Positions 9,136 through 17,738 of a DNA stretch of 64,000 nt are shown piece by piece. Source of the DNA: Chitinophagales bacterium (GTDB taxonomy: Bacteria; Bacteroidota; Bacteroidia; Chitinophagales; UBA10324). A program made the position numbers and the translations under genes. Numbering within the stretch: position 1 is the first letter of the stretch; each line of letters opens with the position of its first letter. Under the pieces are notes generated by a model that saw only the letters and a list, made by a program, of their open reading frames with translations, did no database searches and had not been told where the DNA came from. Location of the stretch: the NCBI GenBank assembly GCA_025056305.1, contig JANWWJ010000021.1, forward strand, positions 103,014 to 167,013, given 5' to 3'.

Positions 9136-11232
9136 CTACTGCACCACCAACTTCAGCACCTGTTCAATCCCCTGCACATCCGTCAAGCTGACCAGATATA
9201 GGCCCTTGGGCCATGTGGCCACCGGCACTATAAGAGTTTCTTGCTCGCCAGATTCCGCCTTATAAACCGTCCGCCCACTTGGATCACTGATACAAATGCG
9301 CTGAATGTTGTTTAGGTTTCGCAGGTGAACAAAATCGTGCCCTGGGTTCGGATAGAGGTATGGCTCTGCAGAGGCACCGGCAAGCATGCGTGAAGCCAAC
9401 GTAGTAAACTTATCTGAATATTTAAATTTTACTGATGTATTAGGGCAATTGTTTTTAATCGTGTATTTGTACTTGGTGTTCGGCAACAACCCGGTCAGAT
9501 GCACGGACGTATTGGAAGTCTTTATTTTCGTTTTGGGGCCATTGGGTGTGACGTTGTACGTAAAGGTGAAAGACGTCGCCCCAAACGGTGTCCAGCTGAT
9601 GGTAATCGAAGTGGCGGTTAAATCGCTTTCTATAACATTGGTGACTGCGCCGCAATTATTGGCAACGACAGCTGTACCTGAAGCTGTACAGCCATACCAG
9701 TCTGTTACGGTTACGGTGTAATTCCCGTCAGGCAAGCCTGAAAGATCCTCCGTTGTCGCACCTGTGGACCATTGATACGTTAGAGGCGGTGTAGCACCAT
9801 GTACCGTTAGGTTAATGGCTCCGTCGCTCACCCCTTCTGCCGAGGCATTGGTCACGTGAAACGACAGCGAAAGTTGAGAGCAACCATTAGGGACAAGTAC
9901 AGAGGCCATCTTGACGCACCCCTTGCCATCGGTAACCGTCACGGTATAAGTGCCGTCGGCGAGATTGGTGAGGTCCTGCGTGGTAGCACCGTTAGACCAC
10001 AAGTAGGTTATAGGCGTTGTGGCCTGATTTACCGTAAGGTCAATAGCACCATCGGAGTATCCTTCCGCCGTTGCCGGGGTTACCGAAAAGCTCAGCGAGA
10101 TGCGATCACAGGCATTGTAGAGGCGATAGATTGCCCCATCACCGATGTTGGTCGCATAGAGCTCGCCGTCGTGACCCTCTCCGAACGAAGCAATGCCGGC
10201 CATCAGATTAGGAATAAAGGTGGTGATGAATCCACCCGACCCGTTGGGGTATAGCGTCCAGAAGTTGCCACTGACGTAGTCGCATGTGATGTAATGACCG
10301 TACATGCCGGGATTCTGCGTGCCCCGATACACAAAACCACCGATAACGGAAAAGCCACCGTTGGCATAGGTATGATCATAAGCCAACACAGGAAACGTAA
10401 ACGAAGTGCTTGTGTTACATAACGAAAAATTATATACAGCATTCCCTTCATAACAACGCCACCCATAGTTGCGGCCGCCAGGTGAACCTGCCGGCTCGAA
10501 GTTGACTTCCTCCCACGAATACTGGCCCACATCGCCGATCCACATATCGCCCGTCAGCCGGTCAAAGCTGAAACGCCAGGGATTTCTCCAGCCTAAGCTC
10601 CAGATTTCATCAGCTCCCGGCACTCCTACAAATGGATTTGAAGGCGGTATGCCATAAGGACTGCCGCTGTTGACGTCAATACGGAGAATTTTGCCAAGCA
10701 ACTGATTTATGTCCTGTGCGCGATTGCCCGGATCACCCACGCCCCCACCGTCGCCCAAGGCACAATACAAGTAGCCGTCGGGGCCGAACTTAAGGTCACC
10801 GCCATTATGGTTGTTAAAAGGCTGTGTGATGGTGAGCAGAATGACTTCACTGTTTGCGTCGGCAACGTTGGGATTTCCCGAACTGACGCTGTAACGCGCA
10901 ATCACCGTATTGTTGCTGTTGTTGATGTAGTTGACATAGAAATAGCCGTTTGTAGCATAGTTGGGATGAAAGGCTAAGCCCAATAAACCTTGCTCATTGC
11001 CTGTGGATTTCACCTTTGGATCAATGTCCAAAAACACAGAAGTGGTACCATCAGGTTGACGTACATAGATCACCCCCCGCTGTTCCACAATGAACAAGCG
11101 GTTGTCACCGGCATGCACTACCTGAATGGGCCGCACGAAGCCGCTCGCAATCTGCTCCAACTGCAACACAAGCTGAGCTTGCACGGCTATGGGAAAGAAA
11201 AAAACAAGAGGGGGAAGGATTCTGGATTTCAT
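9136..11232 (-). CDS. Secreted glucose/sorbosone dehydrogenase-like propeller with SprB repeats and T9SS sorting domain
   Basis: A 698-residue exported protein. Residues 1-20 are a signal peptide ending AVQAQ. Residues about 25-370 are a six-bladed propeller of the PQQ-dependent GSDH family (NRLFIVEQRG, GLLGLAFHP, DLKFGPDGYLY, GDGGGVGDPGNRAQ, WSLGWRNPWRFSFD). Two SprB-type repeats follow near 395-440 and 475-520 (WSNGATTQDL, WSTGATTEDL, each ending in a GTYTVTVTD-like strand), then a fibronectin type III domain (about 530-615), then a type A T9SS sorting domain (YLYPNPGHDF to the end). It probably acts on sugars or glycans at the cell surface; whether it binds PQQ is not known. Confidence 0.9.
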   Translation of the reverse strand: MKSRILPPLVFFFPIAVQAQLVLQLEQIASGFVRPIQVVHAGDNRLFIVEQRGVIYVRQPDGTTSVFLDIDPKVKSTGNEQGLLGLAFHPNYATNGYFYVNYINNSNNTVIARYSVSSGNPNVADANSEVILLTITQPFNNHNGGDLKFGPDGYLYCALGDGGGVGDPGNRAQDINQLLGKILRIDVNSGSPYGIPPSNPFVGVPGADEIWSLGWRNPWRFSFDRLTGDMWIGDVGQYSWEEVNFEPAGSPGGRNYGWRCYEGNAVYNFSLCNTSTSFTFPVLAYDHTYANGGFSVIGGFVYRGTQNPGMYGHYITCDYVSGNFWTLYPNGSGGFITTFIPNLMAGIASFGEGHDGELYATNIGDGAIYRLYNACDRISLSFSVTPATAEGYSDGAIDLTVNQATTPITYLWSNGATTQDLTNLADGTYTVTVTDGKGCVKMASVLVPNGCSQLSLSFHVTNASAEGVSDGAINLTVHGATPPLTYQWSTGATTEDLSGLPDGNYTVTVTDWYGCTASGTAVVANNCGAVTNVIESDLTATSITISWTPFGATSFTFTYNVTPNGPKTKIKTSNTSVHLTGLLPNTKYKYTIKNNCPNTSVKFKYSDKFTTLASRMLAGASAEPYLYPNPGHDFVHLRNLNNIQRICISDPSGRTVYKAESGEQETLIVPVATWPKGLYLVSLTDVQGIEQVLKLVVQ

Positions 11233-11240
11233 GATGCACT

Positions 11241-11272
11241 CTACCTATTTTTGGATAGCCTAAATTAGGTAG
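11241..11272. repeat. Nested palindrome upstream of the secreted dehydrogenase gene
   Basis: CTACCTA at 11241-11247 is repeated inverted as TAGGTAG at 11266-11272, and the right half also holds the palindrome CCTAAATTAGG (11259-11269). It starts 8 nt from the start codon at 11232. It may be an operator or an mRNA leader structure. Confidence 0.4.
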
Positions 11273-11347
11273 AAAAAAATAAAAATACGCTTTAATCAAA
11301 AACCTCTTAATCGCTGCCCAGAAATCTTCGCCGCCCCAAAACAATCA

Positions 11348-11359
11348 AACCGGCCGGTT
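11348..11359 (-). terminator. Palindrome just after the glnN stop
   Basis: AACCGGCCGGTT is a perfect 12-bp palindrome 3 nt beyond the glutamine synthetase stop. On the minus strand it is followed by TGATTGTTTT, loosely like a terminator tail. The lack of a loop makes the call weak. Confidence 0.3.
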
Positions 11360-11362
11360 GGA

Positions 11363-13555
11363 TCAGCGTAGGAAAAGCAACTCGCGATATTTAGGAATAG
11401 GCCAGAGCTTATCGTCAACGACAAGCTCGAGTTTATCGGCATGATAGCGGATTTCGTCAAAGTAAGGCTTTACTTGTTCGCAATAAGTTAACGCCCGCTG
11501 CCGCACATCGTCGATGGCGTTAGCCGCCTTACGTGCTTCCGTCATTTCCTCCACTTTACGGATTATGGTTTCTATGTGCTCATTGATTTCTTGAATGAGC
11601 GATTGACGGCTTTTGGCTGAAAGGCCCAGGGCCTGCAACGAACTTAAACCCTCTGTAAGCTGGTTTAAATATTGAATGGCAGCCGGCACTATTTGATTCA
11701 TGGCCATTTCGCCAATTACCCGCCCTTCGATCTGAAGTTTCTTAATATATTTTTCCAACTCAATTTCATGACGGGCATGCATCTCTTCCTTGGTAAACAC
11801 CTTGTGCCGCTCAAACAGGGCTATGTTTTCCTTGCGCGTGAGTGCATCGAGGGCCAATGGCGTCGTGGGTAGGTTGGGCAAGCCCCGACGAGCGGCTTCT
11901 TCGTGCCATTCAGGCGCATAATTGTTGCCTTCAAACAAAATACGCTTAGATGCAGTGATGAATTCGCGCAGCACTTCCATAATGGCTACTTCGCGGTTTT
12001 TGCCTTCCTCCATCAGGCCATCTACACGCTTCTTGAAGTCGGTCAAGGTATCGGCCACGATGGTGTTGAGCACGGTCATGATGGCCGCAGTATTTTGGGA
12101 AGCACCCACAGCGCGTACCTCAAATTTGTTACCGGTGAAGGCAAACGGTGAGGTACGGTTGCGGTCGGTATTGTCGCGCATGAGCGCCGGAATCTTGTTG
12201 TGGATTTCCAGTCGCAACTGCGATTCGCCTTCTTCGGTGAATTTGCCCGGCTCTACTCGTGCCTCTATTTCTTCCAACACGCGCGTCATGTAGTCGCCGA
12301 TAAACACACTAATGATGGCCGGCGGAGCTTCGTTTGCTCCCAAGCGATGGTCATTTCCTGCAGAAGCAATGGCTGCCCGAATCAGGTCGGCATGGTCGTG
12401 TACTGCCTTGATGACGTTGACAAAAAAGGTTAAGAATTGAAGATTGGTTTTGGGCGTTTTGCCCGGCGACAAAAGGTTTTTGCCCGTGTCGGTGGCCATG
12501 CTCCAGTTGCAGTGCTTGCCACTTCCGTTAATACCGCTAAAGGGTTTTTCGTGCAACAGCACGCGCAGTTTGTGCCGCTGAGCTACGCGCTGCATCACAT
12601 CCATGAGCAATTGGTTGTGGTCGACAGCTACGTTCACCTCTTCGAAATAAGGGGCACATTCGAACTGCGCAGGGGCTACCTCGTTGTGGCGCGTTTTGAT
12701 GGGAATACCCAATCGGTAGCATTCGGTTTCGAAATCCAACATAAAGGCATAAACACGCTCAGGAATGCTGGCAAAGTAATGATCTTCCAACTGCTGGCCT
12801 TTAGCTGGTGCATGGCCAAATAAGGTCCGTCCACTCATCACCAGATCGGGCCGTGCTTCATACAGTGATTCATCGACCACAAAATATTCCTGTTCCCAAC
12901 CCAAAGTGGGCGTCACTTTCGTAACGTTTTTATCAAAATAATGGCATACAGCTACAGCTGCTTGCTCCAGGGCATGTAATGACTTTAGCAATGGGGCTTT
13001 GTAGTCCAGAGATTCCCCGTTGTATGAGATGAAAACGGTAGGAATGCAAAGCGTTTTGCCTTGCCCTATTTCCATAATAAAAGCCGGTGAGGAAGGGTCC
13101 CAGGCCGTATAACCTCGTGCTTCAAACGTATTGCGCAAGCCTCCACTGGGGAAACTGGAAGCATCCGGCTCCTGTTGAACCAAAGCCTGGCTGTCAAAAG
13201 CTTCAATGCCTACTCCGGTTTGCTGCAATTGAAAAAAAGCATCATGTTTTTCTGCCGTACTGCCCGTTAATGGCTGAAACCAGTGCGTAAAATGCGTTGC
13301 CCCCTTGCTGATGGCCCACGACTTCATGGCGCTGGCTACTTGATCTGCCACCTTCCGGTCAATTTTTTGACCCGTACGAATAGCCATCATAACCGTATTG
13401 AAGGCATCTTCGCTCAGATAGGCCTTCATGGCTTTTTCCGTAAACACATTTTCGGCGAAAAAGTCTGAGATCCTGCGATTATTTGGGGTCGTTCCATTGG
13501 TTTTTTCAACCGAAACTGCCAATTTGTCAGCTGATTTAATTCTTGAGGCAAACAT
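11363..13555 (-). CDS. glnN: Glutamine synthetase type III
   Basis: ATP-dependent synthesis of glutamine from glutamate and ammonia, main nitrogen assimilation enzyme. The 730-residue length and motifs (RISDFFAENVF near the N-terminus, LGWEQEYFVVDE, GINGSGKHCNWSM, NEAPPAIISVF, NRTSPFAFTGNKFEVRAVG) are those of the GSIII family, common in Bacteroidota and distinct from GSI/GSII (about 450/370 residues). The active-site glutamates lie in WEQEYF and the nucleotide/glutamate loops appear intact. It is preceded by a 223-nt AT-rich region that must hold its promoter. No PII or amt gene is nearby. Confidence 0.96.
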   Translation of the reverse strand: MFASRIKSADKLAVSVEKTNGTTPNNRRISDFFAENVFTEKAMKAYLSEDAFNTVMMAIRTGQKIDRKVADQVASAMKSWAISKGATHFTHWFQPLTGSTAEKHDAFFQLQQTGVGIEAFDSQALVQQEPDASSFPSGGLRNTFEARGYTAWDPSSPAFIMEIGQGKTLCIPTVFISYNGESLDYKAPLLKSLHALEQAAVAVCHYFDKNVTKVTPTLGWEQEYFVVDESLYEARPDLVMSGRTLFGHAPAKGQQLEDHYFASIPERVYAFMLDFETECYRLGIPIKTRHNEVAPAQFECAPYFEEVNVAVDHNQLLMDVMQRVAQRHKLRVLLHEKPFSGINGSGKHCNWSMATDTGKNLLSPGKTPKTNLQFLTFFVNVIKAVHDHADLIRAAIASAGNDHRLGANEAPPAIISVFIGDYMTRVLEEIEARVEPGKFTEEGESQLRLEIHNKIPALMRDNTDRNRTSPFAFTGNKFEVRAVGASQNTAAIMTVLNTIVADTLTDFKKRVDGLMEEGKNREVAIMEVLREFITASKRILFEGNNYAPEWHEEAARRGLPNLPTTPLALDALTRKENIALFERHKVFTKEEMHARHEIELEKYIKKLQIEGRVIGEMAMNQIVPAAIQYLNQLTEGLSSLQALGLSAKSRQSLIQEINEHIETIIRKVEEMTEARKAANAIDDVRQRALTYCEQVKPYFDEIRYHADKLELVVDDKLWPIPKYRELLFLR

Positions 13556-13778
13556 GAAAAAGAGATTTTTTTATCTACTGATGACGCAAATATCTGCAAG
13601 AATTCGGTAAAAAATTATTTTTTTATGAACAAAATCCTAAAAATTGTGGATTTCATTCCCAAAAAAATGATTTTTTTGATTTTTCTATAAACCTGGATAC
13701 GTGACAACTTTACACTTTAGCTTGCATACCACATCCCTTTCTTAAGTTTATCTATGGAGGTATAGGTCAACGAAATGA
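13556..13778. promoter_or_regulatory. AT-rich glnN upstream region
   Basis: The 223 nt between the glnN start and the end of the next upstream gene has no coding signal. It contains runs of A and T, including seven A then TGA then seven T (13661-13677). A box reading GATATTTG on the minus strand (13587-13594) is one mismatch from TAnnTTTG and would give a leader of about 30 nt. A glutamine- or nitrogen-responsive promoter would be expected here (inference). Confidence 0.4.
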
Positions 13779-14693
13779 TTAAAAAGCCTGCTGGTGTTTA
13801 ACGATTTTGACTGACTGAGCAAATTGCGAAGAGGCAACATGAAGCAAGTACATTCCTTCAGCAAACTCAGAAATGTCGATGCGGATGGGCTTGCCTGTAG
13901 AAGCCCGCATTTGATGCAAAACGGCACCCTGCGGGTTGGTCAAGGTAACTAAAACATCTTGACCGGCTTCAACAGGTATGCTTAATAATGTGTTGGAGTG
14001 GGTCGGGTTAGGAGATACTGCCAGTGAGGAATGCGACGGATGGAGTTCTTCATCAAATTGGCCAACATAAACAGCACAGGCACCGCCGCTATCGCATACG
14101 TAAATGTGTTGCTGAGGAGTAAGATCGTAGGCATACTCTTTGACCACGATGTTGGGAATTGTGCCTTTCGTGTTGACATCCAACCGTACCCAACCGTAAT
14201 GAATACCGGCATTGCTCAGAAACCGGACGCCGATATGCCTGTCTATTTCATTGTTCCATTTTACCGCTGAAATATTGCCGATTTTATAAGCTAAAAAAGC
14301 GAAGCTGATGCCATAAAAGATGTTTCCCAACGGTACCTTATTGCCACAATTCATTTTGAGAGCCCACGGTACATAGTTGATCGAATAAGTAGCCACGGCG
14401 TTGTAAATGGGATTTGTCGCCGCTGCAACTTGTTCTACAAAGTCAAATCCCCCTGTGGGGTTGACCCCGTAAACGCTTACGCTTAACTTGAAATCATCGC
14501 TACCATCGTTGTTCAGATCCAAATTCCAGAAATAATCAAAAGGAAAGGAGGATGGAATTTTTCCGCCGATTTCTACATCAGGGATAATGTCAAAACATTT
14601 TACTTGAGCTTGTGCCGCAGAAGCGGTCCCCACCAAGCAACCAGCCAGTAAAGAATAATCACGTAAGCGTTGGCTTAATCTGGACTCGTTCAT
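13779..14693 (-). CDS. Secreted protein of unknown role with T9SS sorting domain
   Basis: A 304-residue exported protein. The ATG at 14693 gives a signal peptide ending TASAAQAQ; a longer frame from 14726 would overlap the upstream gene and sits inside a -7 promoter box, so it is rejected. Residues about 30-215 resemble beta-rich secreted proteins with a calcium-loop-like DLNNDGSDDF and a GWVRLDV strand; I cannot assign an activity. A type A T9SS sorting domain begins near LAVSPNPTHS and runs to the C-terminus. It follows the alginate-export-type barrel gene closely but has its own promoter-like element. Confidence 0.8.
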   Translation of the reverse strand: MNESRLSQRLRDYSLLAGCLVGTASAAQAQVKCFDIIPDVEIGGKIPSSFPFDYFWNLDLNNDGSDDFKLSVSVYGVNPTGGFDFVEQVAAATNPIYNAVATYSINYVPWALKMNCGNKVPLGNIFYGISFAFLAYKIGNISAVKWNNEIDRHIGVRFLSNAGIHYGWVRLDVNTKGTIPNIVVKEYAYDLTPQQHIYVCDSGGACAVYVGQFDEELHPSHSSLAVSPNPTHSNTLLSIPVEAGQDVLVTLTNPQGAVLHQMRASTGKPIRIDISEFAEGMYLLHVASSQFAQSVKIVKHQQAF

Positions 14694-14718
14694 TGCAGAA
14701 AATTTAATTTTTCTAAAA

Positions 14719-16065
14719 TCAATCAAAGATAGTTTGCTGCGCCTTTTTGGATGAAAAGAACAAAGGTTGGAAAGTCACCATGAAATAAAACCAATATCCT
14801 GTTACCGGTGGCCCTCCGAGCTGGGAGAATTGAGTTGATTTTACAAATTCCATGGAGCGAGTTGGAAAGAACAGACAAAAGCCACTGTTCAAATTAATTT
14901 CCGGCGTTATGTTTTTCACCACCCATAGATCAATTTCAGTACCTAAAGGTTTATCCAATGGCTGGCCGGGATTTTCAGCATCTTCAACTTTACCGTTGAG
15001 GGAGAAGTAGTGGAAGGCAGCGTTAAACGTCCAACCTTTGTATCGGGGCGAAAGTTGTGCGTACACATCAATCAGCCCCCCTCGGCGCGTGTCGAAGGGT
15101 AGATTGAAAAAAAGGTCAATCTTACCATAAAACGGATGATTGTTTCCGAATTGATTATTAAACAATTTCGTAATACCTCGTTGCGTACTATCCAGATTGT
15201 TGCTGCCCGAAAGCCAATCCACGCCCAGGGTAAGCATTAGGTTGGGTGTGAGCGCAAAACTGGGATTGACCGAAAACATATAAGCTTTAACTACTTCAAA
15301 CGAATCAGGGATCAGCAGGCCGCTTTTAGGATTTACTGCAAGGGTATGTCCGCGCTGGAGGTAAAATTCACAAACCAGCCCCCATTTCCCTTGCCTGTAT
15401 TGGAAGTAGGTTCCCGGTGTCCACCGCATGCGTACGCCTGTGGTATCGTCCGTTTGCCAGCCATCGCCTAAAATCATCAGCGACCAACTGTAGCTGCGAA
15501 GCGAGTCTTTGAAGGTGCGGTTGATCCATAGGATGTCTAACGTTTTGGGATTTGCCAAGCCGTAATAATTGCCGTAGAGATTTTGCCTTTCCTGGTTGTA
15601 GGAACCCACCAGCTCAACCTGCCAGTTAGCAGCAGGCACCCAGCGAAGTTTAAGGGCATCTACCGTTCGTGCTTGCATGTTCCAGTCGGTATGACCCATA
15701 ATTCGGTTGTTATCGTAAAGCAACTCCTGACGACCTGCCTTAACCGAAAAATTTTTTTTGAAATGATATTGAAACCATCCCTCGTAGAGCCCTAAAGTTG
15801 CTTTCTGTGTTTGCAGCACCTGGTCACCCCACGTACGTACATCTTGAAGAGATATGTATGCACCCCAACGATCGCTTTGAAATCCTGCGTTGAATCGGGT
15901 TCGCTGCATCATGATCACCTGGGCCACACTGTTGGTGTCCGGCGGTACGCGATACCCGTGCTGCACTTCAAATCGATTGCGCAGCATCCCGGATAAATAG
16001 CCATACTGCGCAAATGCTAGCATGGCAAAAGCCGTAAAAAAGCAGCTCAGCACAAGACGAATCAT
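14719..16065 (-). CDS. Alginate-export-type outer-membrane beta-barrel
   Basis: A 448-residue protein with a signal peptide ending AMLAFAQ and alternating aromatic/polar strands throughout, ending in a strand with a near-terminal hydrophobic residue. It has the layout of the alginate_exp/porin-like family: RNRFEVQHGYRV, MMQRTRFNAGFQ, LYEGWFQYHFKKNFSVKAGRQELLYDNNR, WNMQARTVDALKL. Family members form outer-membrane channels for anionic polysaccharides or other solutes, but the substrate here is unknown and no alginate genes are nearby. The stop lies inside the promoter region of the next secreted protein gene. Confidence 0.8.
   Translation of the reverse strand: MIRLVLSCFFTAFAMLAFAQYGYLSGMLRNRFEVQHGYRVPPDTNSVAQVIMMQRTRFNAGFQSDRWGAYISLQDVRTWGDQVLQTQKATLGLYEGWFQYHFKKNFSVKAGRQELLYDNNRIMGHTDWNMQARTVDALKLRWVPAANWQVELVGSYNQERQNLYGNYYGLANPKTLDILWINRTFKDSLRSYSWSLMILGDGWQTDDTTGVRMRWTPGTYFQYRQGKWGLVCEFYLQRGHTLAVNPKSGLLIPDSFEVVKAYMFSVNPSFALTPNLMLTLGVDWLSGSNNLDSTQRGITKLFNNQFGNNHPFYGKIDLFFNLPFDTRRGGLIDVYAQLSPRYKGWTFNAAFHYFSLNGKVEDAENPGQPLDKPLGTEIDLWVVKNITPEINLNSGFCLFFPTRSMEFVKSTQFSQLGGPPVTGYWFYFMVTFQPLFFSSKKAQQTIFD
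14724..14731 (-). promoter_or_regulatory. -7 element for the secreted protein gene
   Basis: The minus strand reads TATCTTTG, an exact TAnnTTTG match, overlapping the last codons of the upstream barrel gene and 30 nt before the chosen ATG at 14693. No clear TTTG is seen at the -33 spacing. Confidence 0.45.
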
Positions 16066-16430
16066 GCTATGCTTTTTAAAGTGTCGTTTAAGTTCTAAGG
16101 TTTAATCCGCTTTGTTGTCGCATTATTGAAGAGCATGAACTGCTTGACTGCCTGCCGGCCCCCCCTCAGCATGCCGCCAAAATAATAATAAGAGAAACAT
16201 AAGTTGCTTTAAGAATGAAAGCGATAGAGCTTTTTCATTCGATGATAACCAAATTTTTCTTTTCAGCGATTTCGACCTAATCCTCACAGCCACGCACGCC
16301 TGCCGTTTGTCGTGCAAAGCAGCACGGGGAGCTGCTTTTGAGATTTAGGTTAAACAGCAGCTTAAGTTTTAATGCCGCAATCTGCAAAAATGCGTTACTT
16401 CCTGATGACTCTGTCCACCAACGCCTAACG
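16066..16430. other. 365-nt intergenic region
   Basis: Between the barrel gene start and the membrane protein stop, both minus. I see no convincing gene or RNA. The right half carries the hairpin at 16316-16338; the left half must contain the barrel gene promoter, but no TAnnTTTG match was found near its start. Confidence 0.5.
16316..16338 (-). terminator. Hairpin after the lpx operon
   Basis: AAAGCAGC (16316-16323) and GCTGCTTT (16331-16338) form a perfect 8-bp stem with a 7-nt loop. It lies 93 nt beyond the stop of the last gene of the lpxD-to-membrane-protein operon. The T-tract after the stem on the minus strand is short, so it may be a processing or pausing hairpin. Confidence 0.45.
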
Positions 16431-17738
16431 CTACGCTTCGACCATTCGTCGGGTGCATGCCCGGCTCTTGCAAAAGCGGTCTGTAATGAGTACCGATGCT
16501 GCCAATAACACAAACACGGAAGCTGCCACTTTGTAGCGAACAATGGCTCCTGCAAACGGAACAGTCAAGCCAATCAGAATAAGCAACAACAAAGAAAAAG
16601 TGCTGGCAAACCAAAAAAAGTTACGATGACCGATCGTCTTGCGCGTGCTGTAAAAAAACAAGGAAACCAAAAAGGCACCAACCACGAAAAGATTATCTAA
16701 GAAAGCGAGTGTGTAATGGACCTTAAACCCTACTCTTGGCAATGGCTCCAGCAAGCTGTTTAAAAGAGCCAGGGGCAATTGTTTGAATAAGGTTATCCAG
16801 CCATTTGTGATCACGGGCAAGGAACCTACGCGGCTGTCGGCGGAAAGCCGAGAAAACTCTTGCTGCTTGGCGGCCAAAAGCTGGAAAGGTGTGACCGACC
16901 ACAGGATTTGGGCAGCAAAAAAACCCAAAGCCAAAAAGGCAAAAACCACGGCCGCGTATTTTAGACCGATGCGTTGGGGTCTGAGATTTATCCAATGCCA
17001 GGCAATCAAGGGCGGCAACAACAACAGCAACCAGAAATTACGCAGCCACACACATAACAACGCGGCTAACACCGCCGCAGGCAGATGCACAAAACGTATC
17101 TGGCCAACAGGGCGCATCACCGCGTGAAGCAGGATGCCAAGCGCTGCCAATGCAAGCCCTTCTTTGTGCATGTTGGCCGTCCAAAACAAAGCCGTAGGAT
17201 AAAAAAACAGCACCCCCCGCAGCAGCACTGAAGCATCCGGAACCTGACAGGCGAGGCACCGGTATAAAAAAAGCATTCCAATTAAACATAAAAAGTTATA
17301 TAAGATTAAATGCGCCGATAAGGTATCTTGACTGATGAGCCGCAACAGCGCATGAAATCGGATCAACAGGTAAGCCCCGTCATCTTTCCAAAAATCCACG
17401 GCAAAGGCATGCGGCTTCAATTCCGGAGGAGGCGGAGTGACGTTTGGTCCCCAAACCATACGCATATAGGTGATAACCTCACCTTTGTTAAACAACTGGG
17501 CTAAATAAGCAGAAGCAACCCAATAGTCTAAAGCATCGCCACCACCATATAAACGCACCTGCAGCCCTAGGCTTACAATACCTGCAACAATGCGCAAACC
17601 AAATGCGGCAGCGATGAACTGAACGCTCAACCCCAAGGAACGAAACCAATGGATGCGCCACAGTATGATTAAGCAAATCGCAAACGTTAGACTGCCGACT
17701 GCTAGCTCTTGAAACCAATGCAAAGGGAGCAAGGCCAT
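16431..17738 (-). CDS. Polytopic membrane protein of unknown function in lpx operon
   Basis: A 435-residue inner-membrane protein with about 9-10 hydrophobic helices and a loop around residues 85-125 containing WGPNVTPPPPEL. The segment FYPTALFWTANMHKEG resembles membrane glycosyltransferase or polymerase-like proteins of Bacteroidota, but no catalytic motif of a known GT-C family is certain. Its ATG overlaps the stop of the ABC ATPase gene by one base (TAATG), so translation is probably coupled and the two may function together. Being last in the lipid A operon suggests a role in LPS or envelope glycan handling (inference). It ends with a basic, cysteine-containing tail (DRFCKSRACTRR). Confidence 0.75.
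   Translation of the reverse strand: MALLPLHWFQELAVGSLTFAICLIILWRIHWFRSLGLSVQFIAAAFGLRIVAGIVSLGLQVRLYGGGDALDYWVASAYLAQLFNKGEVITYMRMVWGPNVTPPPPELKPHAFAVDFWKDDGAYLLIRFHALLRLISQDTLSAHLILYNFLCLIGMLFLYRCLACQVPDASVLLRGVLFFYPTALFWTANMHKEGLALAALGILLHAVMRPVGQIRFVHLPAAVLAALLCVWLRNFWLLLLLPPLIAWHWINLRPQRIGLKYAAVVFAFLALGFFAAQILWSVTPFQLLAAKQQEFSRLSADSRVGSLPVITNGWITLFKQLPLALLNSLLEPLPRVGFKVHYTLAFLDNLFVVGAFLVSLFFYSTRKTIGHRNFFWFASTFSLLLLILIGLTVPFAGAIVRYKVAASVFVLLAASVLITDRFCKSRACTRRMVEA

Noticed and set aside
16066..16430. Small open frames in the intergenic region
   Set aside because: Short, compositionally odd, with no conserved feature; they cross the 16316-16338 hairpin.
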